NCBI GenBank assembly: GCA_942492935.1
Contig: OW818654.1
Location: 310,001-374,000, forward strand
Length of the DNA stretch: 64,000 bases
Direction: 5' to 3'
Origin: JANJUO01 sp942492935
GTDB taxonomy: Bacteria; Bacteroidota; Ignavibacteria; Kapaibacteriales; UBA2268
Shown: piece by piece, positions 1-12,505 of the stretch
Layout of the letters: each line of letters begins with the position of its first letter
How positions within the stretch are numbered: the first letter of the stretch is position 1
Made by a program: the position numbers and the translations under genes
The notes under the pieces: generated by a model
Databases searched by the model: none
Told to the model about the DNA's origin: nothing
Seen by the model: only the letters and a program-made list of their open reading frames with translations

Positions 1-1
1 T

Positions 2-421
2 GGAGCTAATCTTTGGTCAAAATTGCAATTTGATATTAGTATGATACCAAAAAATGCTGGTATTCACAAGGCACAATTAGATTTGTATCTTGATTCTGCA
101 AATTCATATCACGGAAATTTTCCACTTGATACAGTTATTCAAGGATTATTATTCAAAGATTATGATTTGAAATCAATACAATACGACTATTCTGCGGTTA
201 AAGATCCCACATCTAATCTATATCGTTTCCCAAGTATAACATCTGCCATTCAGAAATGGAATCAAACTACTGGGAAAGGCGAGATAATTATTACTCCATA
301 CAGTATGGTAAATCTTTCATATCAATTAGATAAACTTACTTTTTATGGTCCTAATTATCCTGATATATCTAAAAGACCTGTTCTAAAAATTATATATTCA
401 ACAATAAAGTCAAGTAAATGA
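2..421 (+). CDS. C-terminal part of a secreted/surface protein (5' end outside window)
   Basis: The reading frame is open from the window edge, so this is the last ~139 residues of a longer protein; an internal TTG at 23 is not a credible start. The visible part is beta-rich. It contains a stretch 'SITSAIQKWNQ' followed by 'PVLKIIYS', which resembles the end of DNRLRE-type beta-sandwich domains (a conserved 'ITSxVQxW' strand and a closing 'PxLxIxY' strand) found in exported proteins. The family match is from memory and tentative. The stop codon overlaps the next start by four bases (ATGA at 418-421), so the two genes are translationally coupled and probably share an envelope role. No catalytic motif is visible. 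Confidence 0.6.
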   Translation, partial: GANLWSKLQFDISMIPKNAGIHKAQLDLYLDSANSYHGNFPLDTVIQGLLFKDYDLKSIQYDYSAVKDPTSNLYRFPSITSAIQKWNQTTGKGEIIITPYSMVNLSYQLDKLTFYGPNYPDISKRPVLKIIYSTIKSSK

Positions 422-1650
422 TGAAACATATTATCTTATATCTATTAGTTATTTTCTTTTGTGTAAATGCAGTTTTTGCACAGGGTGGCTCAAATTACTC
501 GATTTTTGGGCTTGGAGATATTAACCACTTTGGAAATGCAAGTTACGAAGGTTTGGCGGGGGTTTCAATTGCGATGCCTTCTACAACTGCTATTAATTAC
601 AGAAACCCTGCTTTGTGGTCTTTAGTTACTACAACAAGACTCCAAACGGGATATAAATTTAATCAAAATATTGTTGAAGGCAATGAAAGCAGTTTGCTAC
701 AAAATAATGGCGGAATAAGTGGTTTTACAGGAATTTTTGCTATTGATACTGGAATGGGTATCTCTGCTTCCTTCGGATTGGTCCCATTTAGCAATGTTAA
801 TTATCTCATAGCAACTCCATTTGAAGTGTCAATAGGTGATATTAAACAAAAAGGAACAACAATTTATCAAGGTGCAGGTGGTATTTCTACTGGCTATCTT
901 GGTGTTTCTACTGGAATTGGATATGGAATTTATGCTGGCGTTTCAGCGAATGCAAATTTTGGAATTATTAAAAATCTTATAACATCAGAATTTGAAGACC
1001 CAACGTATTCACATAGATTTTCAAATTATAAAGAAGACTATGTAAATTTCTTTACAATAAATTCTGGTATATATTACAATGGAATTACAAATCTTGGAAT
1101 AGGTTTGTATTATTCTACTTCATCTAATATTGATGTTGAAACTAAAGAAGTATATGATTCTCCATTTTTATTAGATACATCTTATACTTATAATTCTGTT
1201 TATTCTTATCCTTCATCAATTGGAATTGGTATTTCATATCTATCAGGAAAATTTCTATTCGGAGCTGATTTTTCTACTCAGGATTTTTCCAATTTTCAAT
1301 TTAACAAAGGAAAAAATACCGAATTAAAGAACAGCACTACTGCGGCTTTTGGAGTAAATAGAATTGGTAATCCAAGTTTAAACGCAGACTTTATGGATAG
1401 AATATCTTACAAATTAGGGCTTGGTTATAAAGAACTTTATTATAAAGTACTCGCTAATGAAATAAATGAATATTATGCTTCTTTTGGAATGGCTATTCCT
1501 TGGAAAGGCACATTACAAACTGATTTATCATTTACTTTTGGCTATCGTGGTACGCTTAATGATGGTCTTGTCAAAGAATATTTTGGCAAATTTGGTATAG
1601 ATATTTCGATTGGTGAAACTTGGTTTATTCCATTTAAAAGAGAGTATTAA
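418..1650 (+). CDS. Outer-membrane beta-barrel protein, FadL/PorV-like
   Basis: 410 residues. An N-terminal signal peptide (about residues 1-21, hydrophobic core ILYLLVIFFCVNAVF, cleavage after FAQ) is followed by 'SIFGLGD' and 'AGVSIAMPSTTAINYRNPALW'. A glycine-rich start with an 'xNPAxL/W' motif is typical of the FadL/PorV/PorQ superfamily of Bacteroidota barrels. The rest alternates polar and hydrophobic residues with many Gly/Tyr and no cytoplasmic domain, as expected for about 14 strands. It starts at the ATGATG overlapping the upstream stop and is followed after 2 bp by a secreted beta-helix gene, so it lies in an envelope operon. PorV-like proteins assist type IX secretion and FadL-like ones import hydrophobic compounds; the sequence does not decide which. 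Confidence 0.65.
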   Translation: MMKHIILYLLVIFFCVNAVFAQGGSNYSIFGLGDINHFGNASYEGLAGVSIAMPSTTAINYRNPALWSLVTTTRLQTGYKFNQNIVEGNESSLLQNNGGISGFTGIFAIDTGMGISASFGLVPFSNVNYLIATPFEVSIGDIKQKGTTIYQGAGGISTGYLGVSTGIGYGIYAGVSANANFGIIKNLITSEFEDPTYSHRFSNYKEDYVNFFTINSGIYYNGITNLGIGLYYSTSSNIDVETKEVYDSPFLLDTSYTYNSVYSYPSSIGIGISYLSGKFLFGADFSTQDFSNFQFNKGKNTELKNSTTAAFGVNRIGNPSLNADFMDRISYKLGLGYKELYYKVLANEINEYYASFGMAIPWKGTLQTDLSFTFGYRGTLNDGLVKEYFGKFGIDISIGETWFIPFKREY

Positions 1651-1652
1651 TA

Positions 1653-3137
1653 ATGAAAGTACTATTTATTTTGCTTTTGGTTTTTTCATTAAATCAAATT
1701 AATTCCAAAACAATAATTGTTAGTAATCAATCGCAAATAAATAGTTTGACCGAAGCCGCAAAATCAGCAGTAGCAGGAGATACAATTCTCTTTAAATCAG
1801 GTGATTATAATGGTGGTGAATATATCTCAAATCTTAAAGGTGATATCAATAAGCCAATTTTCATTATTGCTGAATTTGCTGACGTAACTATTAATGGTGG
1901 TACTTCTGCTTGGCAACTTTCTGATGTTGAATATTTAATTATTGAAGGTTTTGAATTTAAAGGTCAAACTGGAAACGGAGTAAATATCGATGATGCAGGT
2001 ACTTATGATACTCCATCTAAAATAATCAAGATTCAAAATTGTATTTTTGGAAATATAAATGCAACCGGAAATAATGACCTATTAAAATTGTCAGGAGTGG
2101 ATTCGCTAACCATTGCAAATTGCATTTTTGAAAATGGCTCTGCTGGAGGTAGTATGATTGATATGGTAGGTTGTCATAATGTTGCTATTGAAGAAAATGT
2201 ATTTCAAAATGCTGGTTCTAATGCAATTCAAGCAAAGGGTGGCACTAAAGATGTTGTAATTCAAAGAAATTACTTCTTAAATTGCGGACAGCGTGCTATT
2301 AACATTGGTGGTTCAACTGGACTTGAGTTTTTTAGACCGCTTGGTGTAAAATATGAATCAAATAATATCAATGTATTTTCTAATCTATTTGTTGGCTCTG
2401 TTGCTCCCATTGCTTATGTTGGTACAGTTAATTCGAAAGTTATAAATAACACTATCATTATGCCAGAGAAGTGGGTGATTAGAATATTACAAGAAAATAC
2501 AAATGATGGATTTATACAATGTTCCGATAATTCATTTATTAATAATATTGTATATCTTGATGATAGAGCGTCTAACCCTTCTGTTAATATCGGAGGTAAT
2601 ACTTTATCAGAAACTTTTAAATTCTCTAACAATTTATTTTTTAATGAAGAAAACCCAAATTGGAGCGGACCTAATTTCCCGTCTTTAGATAAGAATTTTA
2701 TTTATGCTGACCCGGAATTTAGTGATTTTAATTTTAGTGATTATACACTGAAACAAAATTCTCCTGCAATTGGCAAAGGTTTAGGCACAAAGTATCCACA
2801 GTTAGACCTGAATAATAATAAATTTAAGAGTCCTCGTTCAATTGGTGCCTATGAATATGATGACATAGGTTCAATTAATGAAAATAAACAGAAAGATTAT
2901 ATTTTAAACTATGATGGAATTAATAATCAAATTTCGATTGAATTTGAAAATATATGTTCAAATAATCAAATTGATTTAATTGATATCAAAGGAAATTCGT
3001 ATTTAAGTGATTTGAAAATTATTGATAAAATTAATGTTATTGATTTGAATAATCTTAAAATTTCGAACCAATCTTGTTTTCTTATAATTAAAGATTGCAA
3101 TAATCTGCATTTTGAAAAAATTAATATTGTCAGATAG
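1653..3137 (+). CDS. Secreted parallel beta-helix (pectate-lyase-fold) protein
   Basis: 494 residues with a signal peptide (about 1-18). Residues ~20-400 show the repeating 'xxIxNCxFxN' rungs of right-handed beta-helix proteins (for example 'KIQNCIFGN', 'TIANCIFENG', 'VIQRNYFLNCG'). The opening, a list of positions followed by 'AGDTILFKSGDY', is the usual N-cap of chondroitinase-B/alginate-lyase-like proteins. No catalytic residues can be assigned. The last ~80 residues ('IDLIDIKGN', 'INVIDLNNLKISNQSCFLIIKD') have the strand pattern of a Por/type IX sorting tail, though the fit is weak. It starts 2 bp after the barrel gene and its end is close to the glycosyltransferase start. Likely exported and cell-surface or secreted. 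Confidence 0.7.
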   Translation: MKVLFILLLVFSLNQINSKTIIVSNQSQINSLTEAAKSAVAGDTILFKSGDYNGGEYISNLKGDINKPIFIIAEFADVTINGGTSAWQLSDVEYLIIEGFEFKGQTGNGVNIDDAGTYDTPSKIIKIQNCIFGNINATGNNDLLKLSGVDSLTIANCIFENGSAGGSMIDMVGCHNVAIEENVFQNAGSNAIQAKGGTKDVVIQRNYFLNCGQRAINIGGSTGLEFFRPLGVKYESNNINVFSNLFVGSVAPIAYVGTVNSKVINNTIIMPEKWVIRILQENTNDGFIQCSDNSFINNIVYLDDRASNPSVNIGGNTLSETFKFSNNLFFNEENPNWSGPNFPSLDKNFIYADPEFSDFNFSDYTLKQNSPAIGKGLGTKYPQLDLNNNKFKSPRSIGAYEYDDIGSINENKQKDYILNYDGINNQISIEFENICSNNQIDLIDIKGNSYLSDLKIIDKINVIDLNNLKISNQSCFLIIKDCNNLHFEKINIVR

Positions 3138-3165
3138 AATAAACGACAAAAAGCGGATTGAGCTG

Positions 3166-3930
3166 ATGAAACTACCATTATCTGTATCTCTTATTTCATA
3201 TAACGAAGAAAAGCGAATTGCTGAAACACTTAAAAGCATACAATCAATCGCTAAAGAGATTATTCTTGTAGATTCAATGTCATCTGATAAAACTGTAGAA
3301 ATAGCAGAACAGATGAATTGTAACGTCTATACAGAGGAATGGAAAGGATTTGAAGTACAAAAAAATTCATCGTTACAAAAATGTACTCAGGATTGGATAT
3401 TATGCCTCGATTGTGATGAAATTGTTACTGATGAATTAAAGCAAAATATCGTTAATGCAATTCAATCAAATGAAAACAAATCATACTATCTAAATAGAAA
3501 AACAGTTTATCTCGGCAAAGTTATGAACTATGCTTGGCAACCAGATAAAAAATTAAGATTAGTGAAAAGAGATTCGAATCCCAAATGGATTGGGGGCGAT
3601 ATTCACGAAAGTTTGGTTTCAGATTTTGGTACCACTTTGTTGAATGGAAATTTGCTTCATTATTCATATCAAAGTATTAAACATCATTTCAACAAAACTG
3701 TAGAATATGCCCAACTATCTGCAAAATCTTATCATCGTAAACGAAAAAATGCAACAATTATAAAATTGGTTTTAAATCCTACTTTTGCTTTTTTTAATAT
3801 GTATATTGTAAAATTAGGATTCCTTGATGGCTGGCGTGGATTGATAGCAGCGTTTAGTTCGATGGTGGGTACTTTCTTGAAATATGCAATGTTATTCGAA
3901 TTAAAAAATATAACAAATTGCGATGAATAG
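3166..3930 (+). CDS. Family 2 glycosyltransferase (WaaE/KdtX-like)
   Basis: About 254 residues from ATG 3166. A TTG at 3112 would extend it into the upstream gene, but the domain begins with 'LPLSVSLISYNEEKRI', so 3166 is preferred. GT-A fold motifs: 'SYNEEKRIAETL' (nucleotide-binding first strand), 'IILVDSMSSDKT' (VDSxSxDxT) and 'WILCLDCDEIVT' (DxD-like metal site). A downstream 'KLRLVKR...WIGGDIHESL' segment is characteristic of the WaaE/KdtX subfamily, which adds a glucose to the lipopolysaccharide core. The hydrophobic tail ('LVLNPTFAFFNMYIVKLGFLDGW') fits membrane association. It overlaps the following family 9 glycosyltransferase by 8 bp, which supports a role in LPS core or surface glycan assembly. 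Confidence 0.85.
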   Translation: MKLPLSVSLISYNEEKRIAETLKSIQSIAKEIILVDSMSSDKTVEIAEQMNCNVYTEEWKGFEVQKNSSLQKCTQDWILCLDCDEIVTDELKQNIVNAIQSNENKSYYLNRKTVYLGKVMNYAWQPDKKLRLVKRDSNPKWIGGDIHESLVSDFGTTLLNGNLLHYSYQSIKHHFNKTVEYAQLSAKSYHRKRKNATIIKLVLNPTFAFFNMYIVKLGFLDGWRGLIAAFSSMVGTFLKYAMLFELKNITNCDE

Positions 3931-4918
3931 AATTAAAGCCGAAAATATTTTACTTTCAGCAAAAAGTATCGCAGTTGTTCGTACAGATCGGCTTGGTGAT
4001 ATGATTCTTACACTACCAATGTTTAATATACTAAGAGAAATAAATCCAAATGCAAAACTAAGTTTAATTGCAAGAAGCTATACTGAACCACTTTTTAAAG
4101 GGATTTCTCAAATAGATAATTACTTCCTCGCAGACAACAAATTTGAATATTCCAAAGTGATTAATGAAAACAATTTTGATGTACTATTCTTTCCCATGAT
4201 GAAATTTGAAGAAGTATTACCTGCATTTAAAAAAAAAATTAAATTACGAATTGGTAGCGGTTATAGATTATATTCGTCATTATTAAATTATAAAATATAT
4301 CATCATAGAAAAGAAGGCAAAAAAAACGAAGCAGAATATAATTTAGAATTGATTTCTGATATTACAAAAGCTAATTACTCGCCAAAACTTATTTCTCCAA
4401 TAGTTCATAAGCCACTTCCAATAAGGATTACCGAAGAATTGAAAGATTGTAAATTTATAATAATACATCCAGGCGGTGCTGGTTCAGCTCCGAGATGGAA
4501 TTCAGATAATTTTGGAAAATTAGCAAAACTTATATCTGAAAAATTTGAATATATAATTATACTTAGTGGCTCTGATTCAGAGAAAGCTGATTGTGAGCGT
4601 GTTTTCAAATATGGTAAAAATTGTTTTTTAAATTTGTGTGGACAATTAAATTTAGATGAAATGATTACTCTAATATCAAAATCAGAAGTACTAATAAGTA
4701 ATTCTACTGGCGTTTTGCATATAGCTGCTTCTTTCAATAAGAAAATTCTTGGCTTCTTTCCTAATAGTCCTGCTATAAGTCAGCAAAGATGGGGACCAAT
4801 TTGTGATAAGAAAATGATAATTACACCTGAATATGCAAATAATATTGACATGGATAATATGGATTTAATCACAGTAGATAATGCATTTCAAGGATTTAGC
4901 GAATTTAATTCAAAATGA
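3923..4918 (+). CDS. Family 9 glycosyltransferase (ADP-heptose:LPS heptosyltransferase-like)
   Basis: 331 residues. The N-terminal motif 'IAVVRTDRLGDMILTLPMF' is the hallmark of heptosyltransferases (RxDRLGD, acceptor-side glycine loop). The C-terminal half carries 'IIIHPGGAGSAPRWNSDNFGKLAKLI' and 'VLISNSTGVLHIAASF', matching the ADP-heptose-binding lobe (HPG and S-TGxxHxA). Length and two-lobe organisation fit GT-B fold GT9 enzymes acting at the cytoplasmic face of the inner membrane on the LPS inner core. The start ATG lies 8 bp inside the preceding WaaE-like gene. The exact donor sugar is inferred from the family. Confidence 0.88.
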   Translation: MNRIKAENILLSAKSIAVVRTDRLGDMILTLPMFNILREINPNAKLSLIARSYTEPLFKGISQIDNYFLADNKFEYSKVINENNFDVLFFPMMKFEEVLPAFKKKIKLRIGSGYRLYSSLLNYKIYHHRKEGKKNEAEYNLELISDITKANYSPKLISPIVHKPLPIRITEELKDCKFIIIHPGGAGSAPRWNSDNFGKLAKLISEKFEYIIILSGSDSEKADCERVFKYGKNCFLNLCGQLNLDEMITLISKSEVLISNSTGVLHIAASFNKKILGFFPNSPAISQQRWGPICDKKMIITPEYANNIDMDNMDLITVDNAFQGFSEFNSK

Positions 4919-5136
4919 CACAAAATAAAATTAAATTAAAAGTGTTAATTAATTTGGTAGTGTAAAAAAATCTACGTAATTTTGTATTCTCTGTCGCTGA
5001 GATAGAGAAAATTTTGCACTTTGAAATTTAATACTTTTTTATTTGATGAAATTATCATTATTATTTAATAATTGATGCTGAAATTAAGAGAAAGTTAACA
5101 AGGAATAAATTTATTTTTAAAAATAAAAAAAAGTTC

Positions 5137-5167
5137 TTGTGTAATATCAAAAAAGTTATTAAATTTG
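5137..5167 (+). promoter_or_regulatory. rRNA operon promoter P1 (Bacteroidota type)
   Basis: TTG at 5137-5139, a 20-base spacer, then TAAATTTG at 5160-5167. This matches the Bacteroidota primary-sigma consensus (TTG, 17-23 bases, TAnnTTTG). Just downstream (5172-5184) is a small hairpin, CCTGC-TAA-GCGGG. The whole block recurs 112 bp downstream as P2. Confidence 0.8.
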
Positions 5168-5248
5168 AAATCCTGCTAAGCGGGAAAAAGCAAAAAGTGT
5201 TCTTTAGAAAAAAAATTAGGTAGGCGAGAAAAAAAATAAAAAAAGTTC

Positions 5249-5279
5249 TTGCATATAATAAAAAAAATACTTAATTTTG
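5249..5279 (+). promoter_or_regulatory. rRNA operon promoter P2 (Bacteroidota type)
   Basis: TTG at 5249-5251, again exactly 20 bases, then TAATTTTG at 5272-5279, preceded by the same AAAAAAAGTTC context as P1. A hairpin CCGCT-GAAA-AGCGG follows at 5284-5297. Tandem promoters are usual for rRNA operons. Confidence 0.8.
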
Positions 5280-5439
5280 AATCCCGCTGAAAAGCGGAAA
5301 CGGAAAAAAGAGTTTTCTACTGAGGAAACATAGTTCATTGAAAATAGGAAGTACAAAGAAAAATATACGACAAAAATAAACAACATAACGTCAATGTAAG
5401 TAAATCGAGCATAACATAGGAAATCAAACTTAAGATATA

Positions 5440-6921
<1,482 letters not shown>

Positions 6922-7016
6922 AAGAGTAATACTCAATAAAAAAATCAAGCCTTGATTTACTTACTATATTTACTTGTACTTCCTGTTTTTTGTGAACTAA
7001 TGTTTACAAAGCTCAT

Positions 7017-7028
7017 TGTTCTTTAACA
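7017..7028 (+). promoter_or_regulatory. boxA antitermination element, 16S-tRNA spacer
   Basis: TGTTCTTTAACA differs at one base from the E. coli rRNA boxA. It sits between the 16S processing stem and tRNA-Ile, where NusB/S10-dependent antitermination sites are expected. A weaker boxA-like sequence (TAGTTCATTGAAAA, ~5331-5344) is in the leader. Confidence 0.65.
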
Positions 7029-7059
7029 CAACATCAATTTTGATATGCGTCAACACGAT

Positions 7060-7134
<75 letters not shown>

Positions 7135-7162
7135 CAATCGGCGTATAGCTAAAAACAACGCT

Positions 7163-7236
7163 GGGCCCTTAGCTTAGTTTGGTAGAGCGCCAGATTTGCA
7201 TTCTGGAGGTCAACGGTTCGATCCCGTTAGGGTCCA
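7163..7236 (+). tRNA. tRNA-Ala (TGC)
   Basis: 74 nt cloverleaf: acceptor GGGCCCT/AGGGTCC (one G-T pair), anticodon loop TTTGCAT (anticodon TGC), T-loop TTCGATC, discriminator A, no encoded CCA. It is followed directly by a second boxA-like element. Confidence 0.97.
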
Positions 7237-7245
7237 CAAAAAAAA

Positions 7246-7257
7246 TGTTCTTTGACA
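7246..7257 (+). promoter_or_regulatory. boxA antitermination element, tRNA-23S spacer
   Basis: TGTTCTTTGACA, two mismatches to the canonical boxA, just before the 23S leader. Its recurrence with the copy at 7017 on both sides of the tRNA pair supports a functional antitermination signal. Confidence 0.55.
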
Positions 7258-7410
7258 ATTAAGTTGAAAATCAGTTAAACTGATTTTGGAAAAATGCAAA
7301 AAAAATCATCAAGCCAAAAATACACTGAATAGAATGTATTTTTAAAGTAAAGAAAATAAGATTAAAATTAAAGAAAATGCGAGAAATTAGTATAACAACT
7401 CATAATTTTC

Positions 7411-10176
<2,766 letters not shown>

Positions 10177-10272
10177 AAAATATGAGTTGTTATACTCGTT
10201 TCTTGACAACTCTTTAATTATTTTTCAAGATTCTATTGCATTTTTCCTCAACTTAATTTATATAAAAAATAT

Positions 10273-10392
10273 TGCTTGGTGCTTATGCCATAAGGGGTAC
10301 ACCTCATCCCATTCCGAACAGAGAAGTTAAGCCTTATTGGGTCGATGGTACTGCGTGGGCGACTGCGTGGGAGAGTAGATCGGTGCCAAGCT
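10273..10392 (+). rRNA. rrf: 5S ribosomal RNA
   Basis: Closing helix GCTTGG (10274-10279) / CCAAGC (10386-10391). Internal 'CCCATTCCGAACAGAGAAGTTAAG' region and 'GCGTGGGAGAGTAG' are diagnostic for 5S. It lies ~95 bp after 23S and is followed by a strong terminator. Confidence 0.95.
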
Positions 10393-10402
10393 ATCTAAAA
10401 CC

Positions 10403-10438
10403 AAAAAAGTCTTGTTTTTTAACAAGACTTTTTTGCGT
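10403..10438 (+). terminator. Intrinsic terminator of the rRNA operon
   Basis: Stem AAAAAAGTCTTGTT (10403-10416) / AACAAGACTTTTTT (10421-10434) with a short T-rich loop and T tail. Position directly after 5S fits operon termination. Confidence 0.9.
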
Positions 10439-10790
10439 TTATTACTATTCTTTTTTTTTGATTCCTAAAAATCTACATAATCCATAATAACTATTCTTCC
10501 ATTTCTTATACTGACCAATTATTTTTTTCTTAATTAAAAATATTTCTTTGTTAATTCTAAAATGCTATTTTTTCTGAAAAATTATATGATTCTGCAGATT
10601 AGTTAAAATCTTGTTTATTTGTATCTGCATCGTTTTTAAAAAACTTTTCTATCGTGCAATTAATACAACTTTCTGCTTATGAAGAACTTTTACTTTCGAG
10701 ATATTTTACAAAAGGTTTTTAAAATATTTAAAATTTCTTTATTTTTTTTGGAATAGTATTCATATAATTGAATGCAATTTAGTAATAAAA
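10439..10790. other. Intergenic, no gene seen
   Basis: Very AT-rich spacer between the rRNA terminator and the terminator of the convergent lyase gene. I see no credible coding frame, repeat family member or RNA gene. Confidence 0.6.
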
Positions 10791-10822
10791 TAAAAGTGCC
10801 ACATATTAATGTAGCACTTTTA
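10791..10822 (-). terminator. Terminator of the tyrosine phenol-lyase gene
   Basis: TAAAAGTGCCACAT / ATGTAGCACTTTTA hairpin with one mismatch and A/T-rich flanks, 28 bp beyond the stop codon of the minus-strand gene. Confidence 0.7.
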
Positions 10823-10849
10823 AAATTATATCAAGAAATTAAGTTACTT

Positions 10850-12232
10850 TTATAATTTTTCAAATCTTGCTTGGAAGAATCTCAAATATTTAGGTTCGTA
10901 AATCATTTTCATACCTTTAGCTGATTCTCTGTTTTTATATAAGTCAGCAACATGGTGTGCAATTACATCAAAATGTGATTGAGTATAAACACGACGTGGT
11001 ATAGTTAAGCGAACAAGTTCCAATTTTGGTTTATAGTTTTCACCAGTATCTTTATTTCTACCAGCAGAAACAATGCCTCTTTCCATTGAACGAACACCAG
11101 ATTCAACATATAAATTTGCAGCAAGAGTTTGAGCAGGGAATTGTTCTTGGTCTATTTGAGGATAAAATCTTTTTGCATCAAGGAAAATTGCATGACCACC
11201 AACTGGTTTAACAAATGGAATGCCTTCTTCATCGAGTAATTTTCCAAGATATTCAGTTTGACCAATTCTTGCAGCTATATTTTGGTCTTGAACTGCTTCA
11301 GCCATACCAATAGCCATTGCTTCCATATCACGACCTGCTAAACCACCATAAGTATGCAAGCCTTCATATACAACAACGAGATTACGCAGTTCTTCAAAAG
11401 TATCCCAATCATTAACAGCAACAAAACCACCAATATTTACTAATAAATCTTTTTTGCCAGACATAGTAGCTCCATCAGTATAAGAGCACATTTCAAACAA
11501 AATTTCTGCAACTGATTTGTTTTTATAACCTTCTTCTCTTTGTTGAATAAAGTAAGCATTTTCCATTCCACGTGTTGCGTCAAGAATTACTTTAATACCA
11601 TGTTGATGAGCAACTTTTTGAGTATCACGCAAATTTTGCATTGAAACTGGTTGTCCACCAGCCATATTAACTGTGACTCCAACAGTAATGTAAGGAATTT
11701 TGTCAGCACCAACTTTTTCTATCAAATTAGTAAATTTTTGAATATCAACATTACCTTTGAACGGATGTAAATTTTGTGGGTCATGTGCTTCATCAATGAT
11801 AACATCAACAAAAGTTGCACCAGCAATTTCTTGATGTAATCTTGTAGTAGTAAAGTACATATTGCCAGGTACGTAGTCACCTTTTTTAATTAAAGTTTGT
11901 GATAATAAATTTTCAGCACCGCGACCTTGATGAGTTGGAACTAAATACTTATAACCATAATATTTCTTTGTTGCATCTTCAAGGTTATAAAAGTTTTTGC
12001 TACCTGCATAAGCTTCATCACCGAGCATCATACCAGCCCATTGAGCATCACTCATTGCATTGGTACCAGAATCTGTAAGCAAATCAATATAAACATCTTC
12101 AGAACGCAATAAAAAAGTGTTGAAACCAGCTTCTTTTATAGCTTGTTCGCGAAATTCACGTGTAGTAACTTTTAGAGGTTCAACTACCTTAATTTTGTAA
12201 GGTTCTGCCCAAGGCATTGGCTTTTCACTCAT
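10850..12232 (-). CDS. tpl: Tyrosine phenol-lyase (beta-tyrosinase)
   Basis: 460 residues, the usual length of the PLP-dependent beta-eliminating lyases. It cleaves L-tyrosine to phenol, pyruvate and ammonia in the cytoplasm. The PLP lysine is in 'TMSGKKD' (K261, matching K257 of Citrobacter Tpl). The choice over tryptophanase rests on Tpl signatures: 'NMYFTTTRxHQE' (T128, equivalent to Thr124), 'VRSMERGIxSAGRN' (R385, equivalent to Arg381, which binds the phenol and is absent from tryptophanase) and 'YGGLAGRDMEAMAIG'. It stands alone between terminators, with a strong promoter at 12325-12355. No tyrosine permease or TutR-type regulator is adjacent. The promoter suggests good expression. Confidence 0.9.
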   Translation of the reverse strand: MSEKPMPWAEPYKIKVVEPLKVTTREFREQAIKEAGFNTFLLRSEDVYIDLLTDSGTNAMSDAQWAGMMLGDEAYAGSKNFYNLEDATKKYYGYKYLVPTHQGRGAENLLSQTLIKKGDYVPGNMYFTTTRLHQEIAGATFVDVIIDEAHDPQNLHPFKGNVDIQKFTNLIEKVGADKIPYITVGVTVNMAGGQPVSMQNLRDTQKVAHQHGIKVILDATRGMENAYFIQQREEGYKNKSVAEILFEMCSYTDGATMSGKKDLLVNIGGFVAVNDWDTFEELRNLVVVYEGLHTYGGLAGRDMEAMAIGMAEAVQDQNIAARIGQTEYLGKLLDEEGIPFVKPVGGHAIFLDAKRFYPQIDQEQFPAQTLAANLYVESGVRSMERGIVSAGRNKDTGENYKPKLELVRLTIPRRVYTQSHFDVIAHHVADLYKNRESAKGMKMIYEPKYLRFFQARFEKL

Positions 12233-12324
12233 TAGAATATCCTTCTTAAAATTGAACTATTTTTATAAAAAATCAATCATTTATTAAAAATTATTTATTT
12301 ATTTTTTTGCAAATTAACAAAAAT

Positions 12325-12355
12325 CAAAATTACCTAATAATACAATAAATTACAA
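12325..12355 (-). promoter_or_regulatory. Promoter of tpl (TTG-N20-TAATTTTG)
   Basis: On the minus strand TTG (12355-12353), exactly 20 bases, then TAATTTTG (12332-12325), about 95 bp before the start codon. The architecture is the same as both rRNA promoters. Confidence 0.75.
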
Positions 12356-12505
12356 CATTTTAATTAATTTATATTTGTCAATTTATAAGAAATTACTAAA
12401 AATTGTATTGTTTTTTCTATTTTCATAGTGAATAACTTAAAATTCTATGTTTTTTTGAAATCTTATTTGTAAATTTGATTTTTAAAAATTGGAATAAAAA
12501 ATAAT

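Noticed and set aside
3112..3165. TTG start giving a longer glycosyltransferase
   Set aside because: The extra 18 residues overlap the upstream gene and precede the conserved GT-A start; ATG 3166 fits the family.
10850..12232. Considered as tryptophanase (tnaA)
   Set aside because: The phenol-binding Arg in 'SMERG' and 'TTTRxHQE' are tyrosine phenol-lyase features; tryptophanase differs at both.
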